A DNA stretch of 64,000 nucleotides from Cavenderia fasciculata (GCF_000203815.1 NW_004457737.1:1240001-1304000); one strand, 5' to 3'. Counted from the stretch's first letter, positions 47,431-61,493 are shown. Notes: a model not told the origin generated them from the sequence alone. Program-made: numbers and translations.

Positions 47431-47801
47431 CAACAATATATATTTTGTTGTTATTTTATCCATTCCCTTTTAATCTTTTTTTCTATTGTAGTAATATATA
47501 TAATATCAACCAATAGGCATCTTTATAAATCCATTGTGAAGGTCTTGGAATCCACCCAAACAGTCGACCAAAGTTATCCAATATTAATAATCCAATAACA
47601 AACTGATTATCAATTATTAGTCTTCCATTTATCTAGTATTGACAATACTAGATAATATTTGTTTTAGGATAATATGATCTTATAAATTAAATTAATTCGG
47701 TTTTTCCTAATGTGAAAATGTCAATGCATTCGCAAGTTTAGTAGTATTAATAACTTCAAGTCAAAGAGATATAGGAGGATAGCATAGGATAAGATAGAAA
47801 G

Positions 47802-48549
47802 ATGAGTAAAAATAAACAGAATGTTATTGTTCAAGACACGAAACACGTTGAAGTCGATGACGATGATATAGAGTTTGAAGAAGAGGAAGATTCAGATATT
47901 GAATTAGGAGAAGATGATCAAGACTATGATCCAACCTTTAATCCCAAATTGTGTAACTATCTCAGTTTATCTAGATGCAAATCTGCATCATCAACTACAT
48001 TGTTACAGCTGATCATCTTAACTAAACACTTTCATTCATTCATTTTGTAGATTCATATATGAGAAGAGTAACTCAACACAATGCACCAGCGATCAATGAT
48101 ATCTATGTAACGAATAATGGTAACTTTTTATACTATTGCAAACGAGCAATGAAATTACTACAAAACAAACAAATGCAAGAAATCAATATACATGGCTTGG
48201 GTGCTGCCATCATCAAAGCAATCAAATTATCTTTATATTTGGAAAAAAGAATACCAGATATAGTAATTGGAGCATCCACTTCAACAGAGGAAATTATTGA
48301 TCATTATGATCCAAATGTAGATGTAAGAAAATATATAAATAAGTTGATGTACAAATATATAATGTGTATTGATTCATTTCATTCATTCTTTCATTTTTCA
48401 ATGTATATAGAAATTAGAACCAGTATCAAAAATTAGACATTGTTCAGCCATTCATATCAAAGTTACAACTAAACCAAATCAAATACCTTCAACCATTTCA
48501 ATACCAAAACCATTATCAGCATCAGAAAGAAAGAAAAAGAAAAAGAAGA

Positions 48550-48580
<31 letters not shown>

Positions 48581-48623
48581 TCAAAATTCATCAACTTCTA
48601 TACCACCTCCTTTGAATAGCTAG
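47802..48623 (+). CDS. pop7: RNase P/MRP subunit Rpp20 (Pop7, Alba family)
   Basis: Three exons: 47802-47952, 48051-48322 and 48411-48623, giving 211 residues. The donor GTAACT in intron 1 was chosen because it alone keeps the frame. The Alba domain covers about residues 65-165. Its signature is NDIYVTNNGNFLYYCKRAMK, then EINIHGLGAAIIKAIKLSL and IRHCSAIHIKV, which fits Rpp20/Pop7. Pop7 pairs with Pop6/Rpp25 on the P3 arm of RNase P and MRP RNAs and helps process tRNA and rRNA precursors in the nucleus. The N-terminus is a strongly acidic run of Asp/Glu. The C-terminus is a Lys run followed by poly-Asn, typical dictyostelid additions to a small protein. Confidence 0.88.
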
Positions 48624-48809
48624 CTGGCTTAATAAATAGGTACAATAATTATTATTTGTTTGTTAACTACTTTACATGTTATTTTATTTAATTAATTAAT
48701 TTATAATTATTCATTTTTTCTTTTGGGTTGGAGATAAATAATACTTTTTTGGGGAATTTTCTATTCTATAATGTTGTATCTATTCTATTCTATTCTATTC
48801 TATATTGTT

Positions 48810-51800
48810 TTAAATTGATTCTGCAGTTGGAGTTGATGATAATGGAGGAGTGGAACTGTCAATGGTAGAGGATCTGCTGTCATCGTCTTCATAGTCACCC
48901 ATTGATTGACTGTCAGAGGTGGTGGTTGTGAGACCCTTCATGTGGTCCTCTAAAGACTTTGAAATGTGGTTGAGGTCGTCATCATTGTCCGAGTCGACAT
49001 CGGCGTCGGCACCAGAGTCTGAATCAGAGTCATAGTCATTGTCGGCACCGATTTGGACGTTGGAGGTGTTGAAACGGACGGCACTGCTGGTTGACATGGT
49101 GATGTTTTCCGAAGATGGCGAGCGACGGAGTGTGTGAGTGGATGAGATGTGTGCCTTGGTCGACAACTTGTGGCTGACGAGCGAGTTGAGCGTGCGTGGA
49201 GGCGTGAGAGCAACGCTGTGCTTGTAGTCTTGGGGTGGCCACGTTTCATCGGGTGTGCGGAGTTTGTGGCGTTGTGATCCGTACGATGACGCGGTACTGT
49301 TGAATACACCAGTGACTGGGAAGTAGCGGTTGATATTGTTTAGGTTGACAGGTGACATGTAGTCGTTGCCAGCCTTGATACCAAGGTGAATGTGGTCCGT
49401 TGGTGCCCACGGCAATATCTTGATGACTGGTGGATTGAGTTTACCATTCTCAGTCATTGAATTGGACGACGACGACAACGAGCTGTCTCCACCCTTTTTC
49501 TTGGCGCTGAGGAACTTGTCGCATGCACCTACCAAGACAGCGTCGCTGCGTGTCTCGGCGTCCTTGCGGATCTGCTGTACAGCTTCACGGTCACCTAAAA
49601 TCACGGCAATCTGCAACAAATAGACATGCTCACCCAAACGTGCGAAACAATCTTTGGCCAAATTATAATATCCTGCATTGACACACTCGCGTGCAAAGTC
49701 GCGCATCAACTCTTTGAGTCTGCCAAATGATCGCTTATCCAATGTCTGTGGACCGTTTCCTGCTGATCCATTCGAATGTCCATTCAAGCTGGCGCCATTG
49801 GTCAGTGGTTGCTCGGTCGTGTTGTTGGCCGATGACACCAACTTGGCCGATGTCAGCTGACGATTGTACTCTTCGATGAGGTGACGGTGTGCGTCTTGGT
49901 ACTGCTTGGACGACCACGCCAAACGGAACTTGTCGAGTGACGACAACTTGCTGTGACTTGTGCGCATGTTGTTGGCCAGTGAATAGGTCAAATCGACGAA
50001 TCCACGCTCTCTAAGCTTGTCCAATAGGAATCGCGAGGTTCTAGTATACTCGAAACGCGACACCAAGTTTTGTAGGTACAAACTTGTCTGCTTCTTGTCG
50101 GCGGGTGCGAGCCAACTGGGAAGCGACAAGAGACCAACTGCAAGACACTCTAACAAACCAACTGACAATGCGTGTACGACAGTTTGATTATTAATGTAAT
50201 TGCTATTATTGACATTGTTTGAATGTGATGCTGACGATGCCATATTCAACACGCCCGACGATGAATCAGTCGACGATGACAACAAACCAGACTGTGAAGA
50301 CGACGAAGAGTTGGAGATGGACGATGACATTGCAACACGTGCATTGCTCGATCCAATACCAACACCTTGGTAAGCATAAATGATACGATCGGGGAACACC
50401 ACCGACAAAACAATTGGAGCAATACTCAAACTGGAAATAGGACGTGGCAAAAGATTATTTTGCAATGTCATGTACATCAAATGTGTTGGTGTAGTGTACA
50501 ACAATGTCCATTCCAACCAATATATACTAGTGAAATAACAAGATGAATTTCTATGACTTGGTGGTACCTGAGTTTGATTAATCACCTCCATCTTTGCATT
50601 GGTTATAATAATTCTCATATCTGTCATGATTGAACAAATATTTTGATTCTTTTGAATATCTGTTTGCCATTCAATCTAAAAATAAATTAAAAAAAAAATG
50701 TTAGTTCGATTATTATTATTTTCATTTTGTTTTTCTTCTTACTTTGTAAACTTTTTCATTTTTAAATAGATATAATTGAATTTGAGTATCGACAGCATAA
50801 TTATCCTTTTCAGTTGGATTTATATTTTTTGAATATAGAATACAGTTCTTTTCTTGACTATAGTATTGAACGACACGACCATCTTGAAGGGGAGTCTTAA
50901 AGACGGATGCAACCTTTGGTGTCAATTGGAAGTTTTTAAAGGCCGATACACCCTGGGTAGAGAGTTGAGCAACCTTTGCAATACGACCGTCCAAACCGAG
51001 GATAAGGATGTGTGTGCTACCAATCATGGTTGCGTCGATACCGTCACCTTGTTGTGAAACCGAGCCAGCTACATCAACCAATAAATACTTGCTGAGTAGT
51101 GTCTGCGTCGAGATGGAGTAGCTGTCAAAGATGAGTGAAACGAGCTGCAACTCTTGGTTGTATGAAAATCGTTTGGCACGGCACACTTCATCACCGGTGG
51201 GAGAGATGATGGGTGTGGAAATAAGCTTGCGCGTGATACCATTCAACGGAACGTATGCACGTAAATAGACACCGTCGAAAAAGATAATCTCGGGTGGATA
51301 AGTAAAGGTGTGTTGAGACTCTGGTGTAAAGAAGAATCCGAGTGGCAGCGAGACGTTGGAGATGAGTGGTAGCGATGCACGGTGCACGCTGTCAAATGGG
51401 TTGATCGAGTAGATGTATTGGTTGATGTGACGAATCGACGACAACTGCTGTGCGAGGTATTGTGGGGTGCTAGTCTGCTCGAGGTGCCATTGAAAGGTGA
51501 GCAAGTTGCGTGTGGGATGGAACATAATGTTGCTGGCCGATACCTTTGGCATGACCAATGGTTTGGAGTATTGTGGTAGGTATCCCAATATATCATCACT
51601 CGATGGTAAAAAGATACCAGACAACAGTGACGATGGAACAATTGATTTCATTTGATAATTGATTTCCCATGCACTCAATTCCTCTACTCCAGTTTGATGA
51701 TTAATAGATACTATAAAAAATACTGGTAATTGTGGATGATGAACCAATGATAATATAGTATTTCCTTTACAAATAAATCCTCTAAAAAAAAGAAAATTAA

Positions 51801-53188
51801 AAAGAGTTAATAAATATATCTTTTTTTTTTTTTCTTTTGTTTTAAAACATACACAGCAATAATTTCTTGAGAATTTGAGGTTAAATCACCATAAACCAAA
51901 GTTAAACCAGATGAACCAGTCATTACCATATACTTTCCTGTGGCACATTCAAATGCAAGGAAAAAGTTTGAAGAATGTTCAATGTTTCTAGAGTTTTCAT
52001 AGGATGTGAAATCTTCAAGATTTAAAAGTGCAATCTGTGACTTTGTATCCCAAATTTTGAGTGAACCATCAATACTCACCGACGCCAAATATGATTTGGT
52101 TGGATGATGAGTCAATGATGAAATTGGTTTCTTGTGTCCTTTTAATTTTGATGTCATTGATCCTTTTTCAAAATCCTCAACTATTTCAATAATAATAATA
52201 ATAACAATACAGTTAGTGTTATCACCATTTCAATATTCTTTTTCTTCTTTTTTAAACATACCAACAATATCTTTTGAATTTGCTTTTGAATAATATACGG
52301 TTGCTTTGTTTGGAGCACTTGATTTACAAGTAATGGAACGTGTATCGAATTGTTTGATTGGATGTACAATAGTGATGAGTTTGTGCGTATCAGTGTCCCA
52401 GAGATACAACAGACCCTCTTGTGTAAAACACAATAAAAATTTTTGAAGACCATTGCCAGAGTAGTTTAATGTTACAATACTTTGAATCGTCTCTCTATTA
52501 TCTATCATTAATTTTCCTTTAATACTTTGATTCAATAAATCATAAACTATAAAAGTGAAAAGGGGTAGTAAATGAAAAGATAAGTTAGTAAGATGTATTA
52601 AGTTAGTTTGATCTTCTTCTTCTTCTTTCTTCTTCTTGATTGACACATACAATAAATTTCATTTCTAATTGATACATAAAGGATTGGTGAAGTAGGATGA
52701 AAGCATACACTTGAGAATATGGGAGCATTTGGGAATGTATAGTGTGATTGATCAGCACCATTACCTCCACTTGCAACGCTATTGCCCGATGTTCCAGTGA
52801 CACTGCTGCCGCCGACACTGGTGTTGTTACCGGTTCCACTACTCGAAGAGTTGGAGCCCGATGTAAGGGTCGATGAATTCAACGAGTGGAATTGAAGTGA
52901 GATGCCTGATGATGATGACCCGATCGATGAGAGCGACGAATCAACGAGTGAAGCAGCTGCTGATGATGCCGATGCCGACGATGCACCACTCAAGATCGAG
53001 TCACTGCCGCCGCCGTTCATCATGATCAAAGTGGTTGCAGTGGTCGATGTGATACCGCTGCCAGCACCAATCTCACTCTGCTCTATTCTATTGACACTAC
53101 TCGATGCTATTGGATGATACGATGTCGACTGTGTATTCAATACTCTCACATTCGAGCATATACCAAACTTTAACATTCTTTCTGCCAT
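48810..53188 (-). CDS. Beta-propeller / alpha-solenoid protein, TSET (TPLATE) TTRAY-like subunit
   Basis: Five exons: 53188-52651, 52546-52262, 52180-51853, 51781-50743 and 50675-48810, giving 1,351 residues. WD40-like blades fill the N-terminal two thirds, e.g. HKKPISSLTHHPTKSYLASV with SLKIWD, and LLYLWDTDTHKL. A coat-type alpha-solenoid follows, with LLECLAVGLLSLPSWL, FGRLKELMRDFARECVNAGY and DCFARLGEHVYLLQIAVILGD. The last ~230 residues are Ser/Asp-rich and disordered. The order of blades and solenoid, and the segment ending the propeller (LLYTTPTHLMY), resemble the TWD40/TTRAY subunits of the TSET adaptor coat, which works in endocytosis at the plasma membrane. Coatomer alpha/beta' relatives are the main alternative, but the blades lack their usual dense WD signature. 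A Ser/Gly-rich insert lies in the first blade. Confidence 0.65.
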
Positions 53189-55453
53189 CTTGATATAAAA
53201 CTAACTAACTAACTAGCTAACTAAACTATGCAATGCAACTACTATAGTGTTTGTTTTGTTTGTTTGTTGTTGTATTGTATTGTATTGTGTAGATAGATAT
53301 CTAAAAATATACTTATTACTCTTTTACTGTATACTACTACCTCTCTACTTCTACTTCTTATATTACTCTTGATTTATTATTATTCTTATTATCAACACCC
53401 TTCGAAGTGTGTACTCTACCGTATATCTATCTATCTATCTATCTAGTGTTTGTTGTTTTATTGTTCCCTTTGACACAGAGAGCAAGTTTCAAAAGTGCAC
53501 TACCACTCAAAGCAGCTGGAGTGTTAAAAAAAAAAACTCAGCTCAAGTCATTCTCTTAAATTTGATCATAGAGGCAAATCAAAGATCAAGATGGATGGCT
53601 TGAATCCATCAGTCAGTCCACCCAACGACTACACACAAAAGTCACTCACTCTACTCTTCGTCAAAGAAATAAAAATAAAAAGAAGTAATAGTAGTTAAGA
53701 TAAACGACTCGAGGTGGGAATGAGTACAAAATGAGTGAATGAATGGTTGTGTGTGTCTCTTTTTAGACACAACTCACTTTTCAATGATCGCACCTTTTGA
53801 TTCCACCACACCTCATCAAAAAAGAGGTCAAATAAATGGATCGGGCGGATCTGAGCGTTGACCAGTGCACCGAATCAGATCACGTGAAACACAAAGCTAT
53901 TAATTCTATTATTAATAATTATAATTTACTCACCTTACATTGATTGACATTGACACTGACACTACCTACAACCTACCTACTGTTTATTAATAATAATAAT
54001 AATAGTAATAATAATAATCGATAGCAATCAAGCAAGCAAAGCACATTGTTAAACACACAAAGAGTAGCAGCAGGTGACCTCCCACTTTTCACATCAACAT
54101 AGTCTTCGTCATCATCCAACCAACCAACCAACCTCATCATCGTCTTCTTTCATCATCATCATCATCATCATCATCAATCAGTTCTTCAAAGCAACATTTA
54201 TTTATTATCTATTATTTATAATTATTTATTATTTATTGAATACCAGCAATCAATCAATCAATCAATCAATTACATTACATTATATTACATTACATTAGTG
54301 AGTATCAGTAATAGTAGTATTAGAAGCAGTAGTAACAGAGACAAACAAACAAACATCAATATCAATATCTCTATCGTTTCATCGCATTGAAATATTTATA
54401 TTTATTACATTGTTGTTAAAAAATAATAAGTAATTATCATCATCATCATCATTCAAAACCAACACACAAGTTTTAGATTTGTTTGTATCTCTCTATCACT
54501 TTTATTCATGGTGGTGGTGGTGGGTGTTTGTTGTGTGTGTGATGGATGAGTGGTTTGGATTGAATTGGATTGAATTGGATTGGTGTGAGAAAGAGAGTGT
54601 GTGGGGTCATCGATCATCATACTAGCCAATTGACGAGAGGTGTTGGCTGGTTGGCTGGTGACTATTGTCATCATGTGATCAAAAAGATGGATCTATCGCC
54701 AAAGAGCAGACAGACAGACAGAGAGAGAGAGAGGGAGAGATAATAATAATATTCAACCTTTTAATATGGACGATACGATTATATTATATATCGTCGTGGA
54801 ACCCAGCAGCAACAGAAACAGAAACAGTAGTAGCAAGCATATTTATTTATAAATATTGCAAAAAGGGAGTTGAAGAAGAAGAAGAAGAACTATTGATATT
54901 TTTTAGTATGACGATGATTAATTTTAGAATTAACCACCATTCCATCCAATCCATCCATCCATTCATTAGTCAATCCAATCCAATCCACCACAATACTATT
55001 CCATCACATCCATATCATACATATCCTATACACTCCTAACAAATATAATATATTATTTAATTTACTTACTTTTTTTTGGTTGATTTTTAATAGTACTTGG
55101 TAAAATACAAACAAACAAACAAACCAACAAACCAACCAACCAACCATACATCACAGATTAAAGAGAGAGAGAGAAAAAAGAATATTTATATTTTCAAATA
55201 GTTTGGAATCGAATCGAATCAAAGTACAGAGTTACCCCGACATTCACAAATCAATCAAAAACCTTCCGATCGGAAGTGATTCCCCCCAAAACATTGCGAT
55301 TCAAGTGAGAGCGAGATCCGACAATAAACAAAAACCCACCCCAAAACGCAAGCTTGGAACGAAAGCTGGAATACAACCACGCGGGTCACACACACACAGA
55401 CACAAACAAACAAACATAGGTCGGCAGTGAGCTCAGGAGCACGCAGCTGAAAG
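53189..55453. other. Intergenic, 2.3 kb, divergent promoters
   Basis: This is the shared upstream region of the TSET-like gene (minus) and the CARMIL-like gene (plus). No gene is seen. Repeats include TATC runs near 53424-53444, CAT repeats near 54150-54180, CAAT repeats near 54246-54272 and GA repeats near 54719-54738. A GC-richer stretch just before the CARMIL-like start (55220-55440) contains the perfect 14-base palindrome CTTCCGATCGGAAG at 55263-55276. Confidence 0.6.
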
Positions 55454-56100
55454 ATGGGTTATACGAAATTGTCCTTATTAGACCAAGGTATGTTCTTTCA
55501 ACAAAACATTGATTTTATGATCAACACACACAAACAACAACAACAACAACATTTTCAAAACAACCTAGCGTAGATAGATAGATAGTTAGATAGTTTGGTC
55601 ATATATTATTAGTAAACAACATGAATTTCTTAAAACAGATTATACCAAATATTATCATTCCTCCTTCTACTTCCCCTTCTTCATCTTCACCTTCTCCACC
55701 TTCAACAACAACAATGGGAACAGGAACAAATTTACATTCCCCTTCAAAATCACAAAAGAACAATCGTCATAGTCAAGATATAACTAACTCATCGCCATCA
55801 CCTAATAATAATAATAATAATAATAATAACTCTACCTATTATATAGAACATACAGATGAATGGGTCAATACATTCTATACGACATGGGGAGAATCGATTG
55901 TGTATCGAGGGTACGTCTTGTCAAAGAAAAAGAGTGAGAACAAGTGGACATCATCGATCCTCGTAATCACAAACTATCACTTGGTCTTGTTTTCAGAGGG
56001 AAAGGAATTGACAAAGAAAATACCAAAGGATTTTCATTTATATGATATTAAGAAATTAAAGAATAAGGCTGATTATGAGGTAAATATATATATGAAATAT

Positions 56101-56132
<32 letters not shown>

Positions 56133-59100
56133 ATAAAGTATTAATATATTTTTTTGTTTATTTTATAGTTGACAATATTATTTCAAAAAGGTAAACAAAA
56201 AAGTAAAGTTACATTCAAAACTGAACAATTACATTATGTATTGTCGGTGATTAGACGGTTATTACATTTTGTCAATGGAGAGCATTGCGCATCGGATTTG
56301 GTGATATCGGTCAAGGGAGGGTTACCACCCATCGAGATACGAAAGGACAATACACCGGCTGACGAGTTTAGCGATCTCTATAGAGGATGGTGTGCATACT
56401 TTCAAACAGAGACCAGTCAACCTTTAATCAATCACATACAAAAAGCGATTGCTTCAGCAACCAAAGAGATTGATTTGTCTGGTGACTCTATCCAAACGAG
56501 TGATATATCTGATATTTCATTTGACCCCATTCCATTGCTACACGCAATCAAACACAGCACTCATTTCTCATCGATTGTTATGAAGGATCTTAGAAAAGAT
56601 TCGGTTGTCAAGGCAATGGCCGATGTTATCTTGCATAATCAGACACTCAAGAAACTGGTGATGCGAAAGAGTCAAAATGAAGCATTGCAAAACATATTTC
56701 TTCACATGTCTCTCAACAAAAAGAACTCGATTCAAATATTGGATATTGGGGACAACCCATCGCTGTCAAACAAGTCAATCACCTCTCTCATCAATTGTAT
56801 ACTCACTTTTAATCATTCTCTTACCTATCTCGACATTTCAAATTGTTCGATACCCGCCAAGATGATGGCTTCCTTTTTCGAATCACTTGAAAAGAATTTT
56901 GGCATGTCTCTTACCATCGAGTACTTGAATGTATCATACAACAAATTTGATGATTCTACAAATCATTCATTTTCAAATTGGATCATTAAATCAAAAGGTT
57001 ATTTAAAATTAAAGTAAATCAAACAAACAAAACAAAAAAAAGAAAAAGAAATAGAGAGTTTTAAAAATATTAATTTTGTTTCCTTCTCTTTAGACATTTA
57101 TTATTAAATTCAACGGGAATATCGTTACCAAGTTTCTATTCAATTAGAAATCTTGGATCATTGGAACATTTGGATATTTCAAACAACAAGATAGAGTTTG
57201 GTGAGTTGGACAAGATACTGCCGGTGCTTGCACTGCCATCATTGTATCATTTGGAATGTAACAATTGCTCGCTTGGCAAAGAGGTATTGTCGTTGATCTT
57301 TTGCAAGATGACCGATAAAAAGGTATTGTCACACATTGAGTTGGTCGGATTGAATCTTACCAACGAAGAAAACTGGGACATGTTATTCAATGCATTGGCC
57401 CTCTTTAAAGACACTACCAATCCAATCAAGATACTCAACCTCAAAAACTTGCGAGCCAATGAAAAGACTGTCATCCCATTACTCAACATGTTGGCCGAGA
57501 TCAAAGTACAAGAGTTGAATCTTGAAGGTCTGTCTATTATCTATCCATCGGCCGCACCAAATAATCAAACTTCTTCACTCGATCATTCAATCTCTGATTT
57601 GGATCTATTGAATAGTTCCGGTACTGGTAATGGACCAATATTGATTCAATCAGGTGTTGGTTTAGTTAAAGAATCCTTGGTAAATACTTTGTCGAGTAGT
57701 GGTGGTGGTGGTAATGGAGGTGCAAATGGAAGTGGTGGTAGTAATAGCTTGGCAAGTAGTTCTGAGCGTGTATCTGGTAATAACAATAACAACAACAATA
57801 ACAACAACAATAATAGTAATGGCAACAACTCTACTACTATCAACTTGGACAAACTACAACAACAACAACTCAATAACAACTTGTCGCCAACTAGCAAGTT
57901 GAATCTTACTATTAGTGGCGATGACATTAACGCACTCAACGAGTCGAATAATGGATTGCTGGGAGACAACACAGTCACCTTTAGAACACAGTTTATCAAG
58001 GCGTTGCAAAAGATCTACATGAACGCAGAGTTAAAGTCACTCAATATATCGAATATTGGTAGAATCATTATTAGTTTGATGCCTGCATTGCACAAAAACA
58101 GTTCGGTCACTTCACTCGACATTTCACGTAATGCGTTGGGTGATCAGGGCGCCGTCTGTCTCGCCGCGGCGTTGTCGAGTAACCGCAGCATCCTGCAGAT
58201 CAACTTTGACGGCAACAGTATGACCAATGTGGGGTGGAGCGAGATACTCGTGGCACTCAGCGAGATGGGCAAGTCGCTCAACCAGCTGTCGCCGTCTCTC
58301 ATCCCACTCATCACAAGTCACTCACATTTACACTCTGTAGTCCACCCACGCCAAGATTTTGAACGTTTAATTGTGCAGACAGAGGACATTAACCGCAGAA
58401 CAGCCATTTATCTGTTAATGTCACGACTACAAATGGCATTGATTGCCAACGGCAGTCTACACTATAGCGACCGAAAGAACTACTCTAACAAACTGCCCAT
58501 TGGATTTGTCTCGACTTTGAGACGTGATATATTGCCTGTGTATCCATCGATCCCATCAGTAGTATACCCTATCACACCTATACCGCGTGAAATCCTTTCC
58601 AACTCTGGTCCATCCACCACCCACCACAAATCGAGTAAGCTCGGCGGCGATGGACACCACCACACTAACCCAATGTCTGCTATCACATCGTTCCTTAAGC
58701 AGTCTTCCAAGAGTTCCAAATCATCGTCATCGTCGACATCCTCCTCGTCCTCGTCGGCAACCACTGTCAATGTGCAGAACCCACAATTGATAAGTCAAAG
58801 CAACAACACTCAAACAACCGTCACCATCACTCAAATCAACCAACAACAATTAAAGTTACAACAACAAAAACAACTCCAACAACAAGAAAAGGAACGAGAA
58901 AAAGAACGAGAAAAGGAAAGAGAAAAGGAACAAAAGAAGGAAAAGGAGGAGGCAAAGAAGAGCAAGGATGATAGTACCAACACTACAACCACTACACAAA
59001 AAAAGACATCACCCAATAGTCTTAGAACATCCTACATTGAATCACCAAATACATCAAAGGTAGACCTCAGTCTCAGTGCCATCCATCATATTATTCATCA

Positions 59101-60061
59101 CCAACACTCAGCATCTGCACGAAACTCCCCAATCCCATTTAACCTTCAACTAGGTGACCAAAAGAACAATAGTGGTAGTTTGCCACCAGTCCGTTCCCAA
59201 AAACAACAATACCCATATATACCAGATTTTGTAAAGATTAATGAACATGGACAACAAGAACAACAAGAACAACAACCATCATCTGAAATTTCAGATGGAG
59301 GAGAATCATTTGGTGTTACAAATCAACAATTATTGGATGCAATCTTTCATTTGGAAACTGCTACTAGTTATGCAGTGCAAAAGGCTATTTGTACAACTCC
59401 ACCTCGTAGTCCAAACTCTCATAGTCGAACTAATAGTGGAGGTAGTGGAGGTAGTGGAGCAGATGATCCATCATCCATCACACCTGTCAAATCCAACAAC
59501 AATATCAACCACAACAACATATATACACCTTCGTCATCATCATCGTTGGAGAGAAAGTCATTGTCTATTTCTTTACCCTCATCACCAGTTACAAGTACAT
59601 CACCCAATCAAGAATGTGAATCACCTAGTATAACTTTAAATGGAGCCGATATATCACCTCCATCACCTATTGTCATTAACAACAATCCAACCAACATCAC
59701 CTCTTCATCTAGTCCATCTGGATCTAAATCCAATAGTAATAGTACTAGTCCAACATCTTCATTTGGTAATTTACCAACAACAACAACTGCTGGAAAACCA
59801 CCATCTCCACAACACAACCAACAACAACAACAACAACAAAGTCCAAGTACAACCAAGAAATCATCCAAATCATCATTAACATTTGCAAGTAGTGCAAACA
59901 ACTCACCCAACACATCATTGGATGAAGAAGGAGTCAAAAATGCATTATTTAGACCTGCCTTTAAAAGAGTACGTAGTCAATCTGTCATTGTTGCACCAAC
60001 AGTCACAGAACCACATAACACATCACCTCAAAACACATCAACTTCTAGTTTAGGAGGTTAA
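55454..60061 (+). CDS. CARMIL-like PH and leucine-rich repeat protein
   Basis: Four exons: 55454-55487, 55613-56079, 56169-57013 and 57094-60061, giving 1,437 residues. The first exon (MGYTKLSLLDQ) is inferred from its GTATGT donor and exact phase; a start at 55621 is the alternative. A PH-like domain covers about 80-230 (WGESIVYRGYVLSKKK to VLSVIRRLLHFV). Leucine-rich repeats of the CARMIL/ribonuclease-inhibitor type run from about 260 to 860 (SLTYLDISNCSI, SLEHLDISNNKIEFGELDKI, SVTSLDISRNALGDQGAVCL), interrupted by an Asn/Gln/Ser-rich insert. The C-terminal 550 residues are Lys/Glu-rich (KEREKEREKE) then Ser/Pro-rich. CARMIL proteins bind and release capping protein at the leading edge; I see no clear capping-protein motif, so the actin role is inferred from architecture. 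Confidence 0.65.
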
Positions 60062-61060
60062 AACCAAAACAAATAAATAAATAAATAAATAGATTATCAA
60101 ATAATATTATATATATTATATATTTGATAGTTTGTAATAAACAAAACAAAACAAAATCAAATTTTATCAGTGAATAAACAAGAATGATGTGTAGTGACAA
60201 ACTTACAAAAGTATCCATCGTCCATTGATCTTGAGAGTATCTCGCATCAGGGAAGAGGACTTGTCGACAAGAATAATGAAAATAAGCCCCACAAAATGAT
60301 CATTCCTTCTTTGGGCAATCTTTGCACTGATTTGAACAACCAATCCCAATTTGGATTGACCTTGTTAAATTTATCCACCTTTTGAATGACTCTTGATTTG
60401 GAAAGTTGGATTCATCTTTGTAAATCAGAGATGATGTCGTTACTTACTTACATATTCTTTACACTCCACCATGGTATTAAATGAGGGGTACACTCTCTCA
60501 TAATAATATAGATTTATTGAATACAGTATACACCATGTCTATTAAGATAGAGTGGTGGTTGAAAGAGTAACTACGACAGTACTAATTGTTACCCAATGCT
60601 GACTGTCAGGAACATGGTCTTTAAACACTGAAACAGAGTTTGATTATTTGAATACAATCAGGATTGTATAGATTATGTTTACACGGCATGCATCCAGCTC
60701 TAGAGTTCATGAACCAATTAAAGAAAGAGGTCAACTTTTCAACTTTCTACTTTATGAATTTTAGTCTACCAAATTGATCACCCCTCATCAGGTACATTCC
60801 ACATGAGAATCTCTACCAGTTTAAAGAATATGATGCAATACATATTAATATCTATCGAATTTGGGTTGAAAGGAAAAAGTATGGAAATATTACTCTACCA
60901 TACTCTACTATCTACTTTACTACTCTACTATATTCAATTGATGGAAAACTATAAATACTTGATCCAATCAATCATTTTATATATCATCAAATCTATCAAA
61001 TACCAATATTAAATATTTCAAACAAACAAATTAAATAATTAATTAAATCCAATTCCAAAA
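60062..61060. other. Intergenic, 1 kb
   Basis: No supported gene. An open frame of 63 codons at 60194-60385 lacks an ATG and any recognisable domain. The stretch is less AT-rich between 60180 and 60800 than the flanks, which may point to old coding DNA, but no frame is sustained. Confidence 0.5.
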
Positions 61061-61493
61061 ATGTTCAACAAATCTAAAATTATTTCTTTATCAATTTCAT
61101 TATTATTAATATTATTACCTTGTTGTATAAACGGTGCTGAAAGTAACTATATTATATTAATTATCATTCATTAAATAAATAAATAAATATTAATTTACAA
61201 TTTTCTTCCTTCACTTCTCTCTTAACACAGTTATAAATGTTGTACAAAATGGAGCCAACCTAACGATTACCTATAATCCAATGACAGTTATATTTTTCTC
61301 AAATGAATTAACATACTATGGTCTTCGTACAGATATCAAGAACCATTGCAAGGCCTTGTATGGATGGTCACCTCTTATTTGTAATCTACCAGTTGTCCCA
61401 TCGTGTGATGGAGTACGTCTATATGGATCTTCAGGTATTGGTGGTATTAATTTTGAAATGACCTATAATTTCAATTGTACCGTTGTTGTGTAA
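61061..61493 (+). CDS. Small secreted protein, 114 residues
   Basis: Two exons, 61061-61142 and 61231-61493. The N-terminus MFNKSKIISLSISLLLILL is a clear signal peptide, with cleavage expected just after CCINGAES. The mature part of about 87 residues has four cysteines (HCKALYGW, ICNLPVVPSCDG, FNC), enough for two disulfides. Short beta-strand-like segments are visible (ANLTITYN, INFEMTYNFNCTVVV). Two N-glycosylation sequons are visible (NLT, NCT). It is probably a small extracellular or matrix beta-sandwich protein. I do not recognise the family. The start has an A-rich leader, and the intron has a GTAACT donor and an ACAG acceptor. Confidence 0.8.

Larger units (their letters stand above)
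46426..47801. other. Intergenic, 1.4 kb, with a decayed coding island
   Basis: This lies between the divergent bcs1l and pop7 genes. The middle (about 46780-47430) has coding-like segments in changing frames and a 22-base inverted repeat (see separate entries). The hairpin ATAACAACAA/TTGTTGTTAT at about 47426-47453 follows the island. No intact gene is seen. Confidence 0.55.

Noticed and set aside
54665-55039. 124-codon frame in the divergent region
   Set aside because: It reads through GA and AAC repeats, lacks a domain and has no splice or conservation support.
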